From the NCBI GenBank assembly GCA_022794295.1, contig JAAWEO010000079.1:1-8411 (forward strand): 8,411 nucleotides of DNA. Reading direction: 5' to 3'. The stretch comes from Angelakisella sp. (GTDB lineage: Bacteria > Bacillota > Clostridia > Oscillospirales > Ruminococcaceae). The position numbers and the translations under genes are program-made. Below the pieces are notes generated by a model, which saw only the letters and a program-made list of their open reading frames with translations, was not told the origin of the DNA and did not search any database. Of this stretch, positions 6,693 through 8,411 are shown piece by piece. Position 1 is the stretch's first letter; each line of letters starts with the position of its first letter.

Positions 6693-7591
6693 CCCTCTCC
6701 GGCTGGGTGCTGGACAACCCTGTCATCCCCGCCAGCGGGACCTTTGGCTATGGCAAGGAGTTTGCCCAGTGCTATGACATCAACTGTCTGGGGAGCTTCT
6801 CCTTTAAGGGCACCACCCGGGAGCCCCGGTTTGGCAACCCCACCCCCCGCATTGCGGAGTGCCCCGCCGGGATCATCAACTCGGTGGGTCTCCAGAACCC
6901 CGGGGTGGACCATGTGCTGGCGGTGGAGCTGCCGGAGCTGGCGGAGTACTTCCACAAAAAGGTCATCGCCAACGTGGGGGGCTTTTCGGTGGAGGACTAC
7001 GCCGAGACCTGCCGGAAGCTGGATGCCTGTGACCAGGTGGGCATCCTGGAGGTGAATGTCAGCTGCCCCAACGTGGACCACGGGGGCATGACCTTCGGCA
7101 CCAGCCCGGAGGCCGCCGCAGAGGTGACCCGGGCGGTGAAGGCGGTGACCACCAAGCCGGTCTACATAAAGCTGAGCCCCAATGTCACCGACATTGTTCC
7201 CATTGCCAGGGCCTGCGAGGAGGCGGGAGCGGATGGCCTCAGCCTGATCAACACCTTGCTGGGAATGCGCATTGACCTGCGGAGCAGAAAGCCGGTCATC
7301 GCCAACCGCATGGGGGGCTATTCCGGGGAGGGGATCTTCCCGGTGGCCCTGCGGATGGTCTACCAGGTCTACGAGGCGGTGAAGATCCCCCTGATTGGCA
7401 TGGGCGGGGTGAAAAGCGCCGAGGACGTTATTGAGATGATGCTGGCCGGGGCCAGCGCGGTCCAGGTGGGGACGATGAACCTGATCGATCCCTGGGCCTG
7501 TGAGAAGATCATCGGGGATTTGCCCCGTGTGATGGAACAATACCAGATCCGCTCGCTGAGCGAAATTATTGGAGGTGCACACCATGGGTAA
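6674..7591 (+). CDS. pyrD: Dihydroorotate dehydrogenase, catalytic subunit, class 1B
   Basis: FMN enzyme oxidising dihydroorotate to orotate; with PyrK it forms the NAD+-dependent class 1B complex of the cytoplasm. The 305-residue TIM barrel shows the substrate/FMN segment NSVGLQNPGVD, the active-site base Cys131 in EVNVSCPNV (class 1 uses Cys, class 2 uses Ser), YIKLSPNV, and the phosphate-binding GMGGVKSAEDV and GASAVQVGT near the C terminus. There is no N-terminal membrane extension, unlike class 2. The start is ATG 6674, with AAAGGGAGG (6658-6666) 7 bases upstream; the in-frame ATG at 6599 lies inside the PyrK cysteine region and has no such site. It overlaps pyrK by 19 bp and pyrF by 8 bp. 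Also called pyrDB. Confidence 0.97.
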   Translation: MADTRVTLSGWVLDNPVIPASGTFGYGKEFAQCYDINCLGSFSFKGTTREPRFGNPTPRIAECPAGIINSVGLQNPGVDHVLAVELPELAEYFHKKVIANVGGFSVEDYAETCRKLDACDQVGILEVNVSCPNVDHGGMTFGTSPEAAAEVTRAVKAVTTKPVYIKLSPNVTDIVPIARACEEAGADGLSLINTLLGMRIDLRSRKPVIANRMGGYSGEGIFPVALRMVYQVYEAVKIPLIGMGGVKSAEDVIEMMLAGASAVQVGTMNLIDPWACEKIIGDLPRVMEQYQIRSLSEIIGGAHHG

Positions 7592-8288
7592 GGATGTTAT
7601 TATCGCCTGCGATTTCCCCAGCCGCCAGGAGGTCATGACCTTTCTGGACAAGTTTGCCGGGGAGGAAAGAAAGCCCTTTGTCAAGATCGGCATGGAGCTT
7701 TACTACGCCGAGGGCCCGGAGATCGTCCGGGAGATCAAGCGCCGGGGGCACAAGATCTTTCTTGATTTGAAGCTGCACGATATTCCCAACACGGTGATGA
7801 AGGCCATGCGGGTGCTGTCCGGGCTGGACGTGGATCTGTGCAACCTCCATGCGGCGGGGACGGTAGCCATGATGAAGGCGGCAGCAGAGGGATTGACCCG
7901 GGCTGACGGGACCCGGCCGCTGCTGATCGCGGTGACCCAGCTGACCTCCACTGACCAGCAGAGCATGGAGGAGGACCTGCTGATCCATGCGCCTATGGCC
8001 GATGTGGTAAAGCACTATGCCAAGAAGGCCAGGGAGGCTGGGCTGGACGGGGTGGTTTGTTCTCCCCAGGAGGCTGGAGAGGTAAAGGAGGCCTGTGGGA
8101 GGGAGTTTCTGACAGTGACCCCGGGGGTGCGGTTTGCTGACGGGGATACTGGGGATCAGAAGCGGGTGATGACGCCTGCCCAGGCGAAGGAGATCGGGTC
8201 GGATTACATTGTAGTAGGGCGGCCCATTACAGGGGCAGAGGACCCGGTGGCGGCCTACCGCCGGTGTGTAGCGGAGTTTGTGGGCTAA
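7584..8288 (+). CDS. pyrF: Orotidine 5'-phosphate decarboxylase
   Basis: Last step of the pathway: decarboxylates OMP to UMP. The 234-residue length is standard for the bacterial short form. The catalytic Asp-Lys-Asp-x-x-Asp network is present: Asp10 in IIACDFP, Lys34 in FVKIGMEL, and Asp61, Lys63 and Asp66 in FLDLKLHDIPNT. The phosphate-gripping loops TPGVRF, GDQKRVMTPAQA and the arginine of VVGRPITGAEDP are intact near the C terminus. ATG 7584 is preferred because GGAGG (7571-7575) lies 8 bases before it; an in-frame TTG at 7569 precedes the binding site and is rejected. It overlaps pyrD by 8 bp. The stop TAA (8286-8288) is followed by 41 bases and then the right repeat, with no T-tract terminator seen. 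Confidence 0.97.
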   Translation: MGKDVIIACDFPSRQEVMTFLDKFAGEERKPFVKIGMELYYAEGPEIVREIKRRGHKIFLDLKLHDIPNTVMKAMRVLSGLDVDLCNLHAAGTVAMMKAAAEGLTRADGTRPLLIAVTQLTSTDQQSMEEDLLIHAPMADVVKHYAKKAREAGLDGVVCSPQEAGEVKEACGREFLTVTPGVRFADGDTGDQKRVMTPAQAKEIGSDYIVVGRPITGAEDPVAAYRRCVAEFVG

Positions 8289-8329
8289 GTAAGCGCAGAG
8301 CGCAGAACCATACCCGAAGCCCACCGCCC

Positions 8330-8407
8330 AGTACCGGTTAGCCTTTCTGTCACCGGACATCAGTCCGGTCCGGGTCCAGGGCGGACAGCGCCTGGTCGCC
8401 CGCCGCA
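8330..8407 (-). repeat. 78-bp intergenic repeat, right copy (inverted partner of 152-229)
   Basis: Read on the - strand this matches 152-229 at 76 of 78 positions. It begins 41 bases after the pyrF stop and ends 4 bases before the window edge, so anything beyond cannot be seen, although the last 4 bases already diverge from the left copy. The hairpin ACCGGAC (8352-8358) with GTCCGGT (8363-8369) is perfect, with the copy difference (8360) in its loop. The second hairpin, GGCGGAC (8380-8386) with GCCCGCC (8398-8404), has one altered pair at 8399: G-U on the - strand, A-C on the + strand. No T tract follows on the + strand, so it does not look like an intrinsic terminator for pyrF. Confidence 0.9.
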
Positions 8408-8411
8408 CTGC

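Noticed and set aside
152..8407. Composite transposon or insertion-sequence ends
   Set aside because: No transposase, integrase or target-site duplication is visible, and the repeat copies have no recognisable IS terminal ends; only an inverted repeat pair can be claimed.
7566..8408. 280-codon - strand frame spanning pyrF, the downstream gap and the right repeat
   Set aside because: Mostly antisense to pyrF; its start lies in the repeat, it has no ribosome binding site, and the peptide has no recognisable domain.
1..8411. CRISPR array, tRNA or rRNA genes
   Set aside because: No regularly spaced short repeats, cloverleaf-like segments or rRNA signatures were seen on either strand.

Overview
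The window holds one complete, tightly packed operon for de novo pyrimidine (UMP) synthesis, all on the + strand: pyrC, carA, carB, pyrK, pyrD and pyrF. The DNA is GC-rich, with codons strongly biased to G or C at the third position. Every gene has a strong AGGAGG-type ribosome binding site. PyrD is the class 1B enzyme paired with the flavin/iron-sulfur subunit PyrK, and the gene order matches the middle of the Bacillus subtilis pyr operon. Together these suggest a GC-rich anaerobic Firmicute, probably a gut clostridium of the Oscillospiraceae/Ruminococcaceae type. That placement is inference; no marker gene for taxonomy is present.

Layout. Positions 1-401 contain no convincing gene. They hold a hairpin (2-23), a probable terminator for an upstream unit (53-84), one copy of a 78-bp repeat (152-229), a strong promoter (279-307), a terminator-like hairpin with a six-T tract right behind that promoter (335-362), a 10-bp palindrome (365-374) and the pyrC ribosome binding site. 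The operon runs from 402 to 8288. Four of the five gene junctions overlap by 8 to 19 bp and the fifth (carB-pyrK) has a 19-bp gap, so translation is probably coupled throughout. After pyrF there are 41 bases and then a second, inverted copy of the repeat (8330-8407), ending 4 bases from the window edge.

How the genes work together. CarA releases ammonia from glutamine, and CarB uses it with bicarbonate and two ATP to make carbamoyl phosphate. An aspartate carbamoyltransferase (PyrB, not in this window) would then make carbamoyl aspartate. PyrC closes this to dihydroorotate. The PyrD-PyrK complex oxidises dihydroorotate to orotate with NAD+. After a phosphoribosyl transfer by PyrE (also absent here), PyrF decarboxylates OMP to UMP. 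Compared with the B. subtilis order pyrR-pyrP-pyrB-pyrC-carA-carB-pyrK-pyrD-pyrF-pyrE, the genes at both ends are missing and the two repeat copies sit near those edges.

The genes are ordinary housekeeping enzymes. The parts worth a second look are non-coding: the pair of near-identical inverted repeats bracketing the operon, whose two differences both preserve predicted hairpins, and the compact promoter/leader that looks like an attenuator with a 12-codon reading frame ending inside the hairpin. No wholly new multi-gene system is visible.
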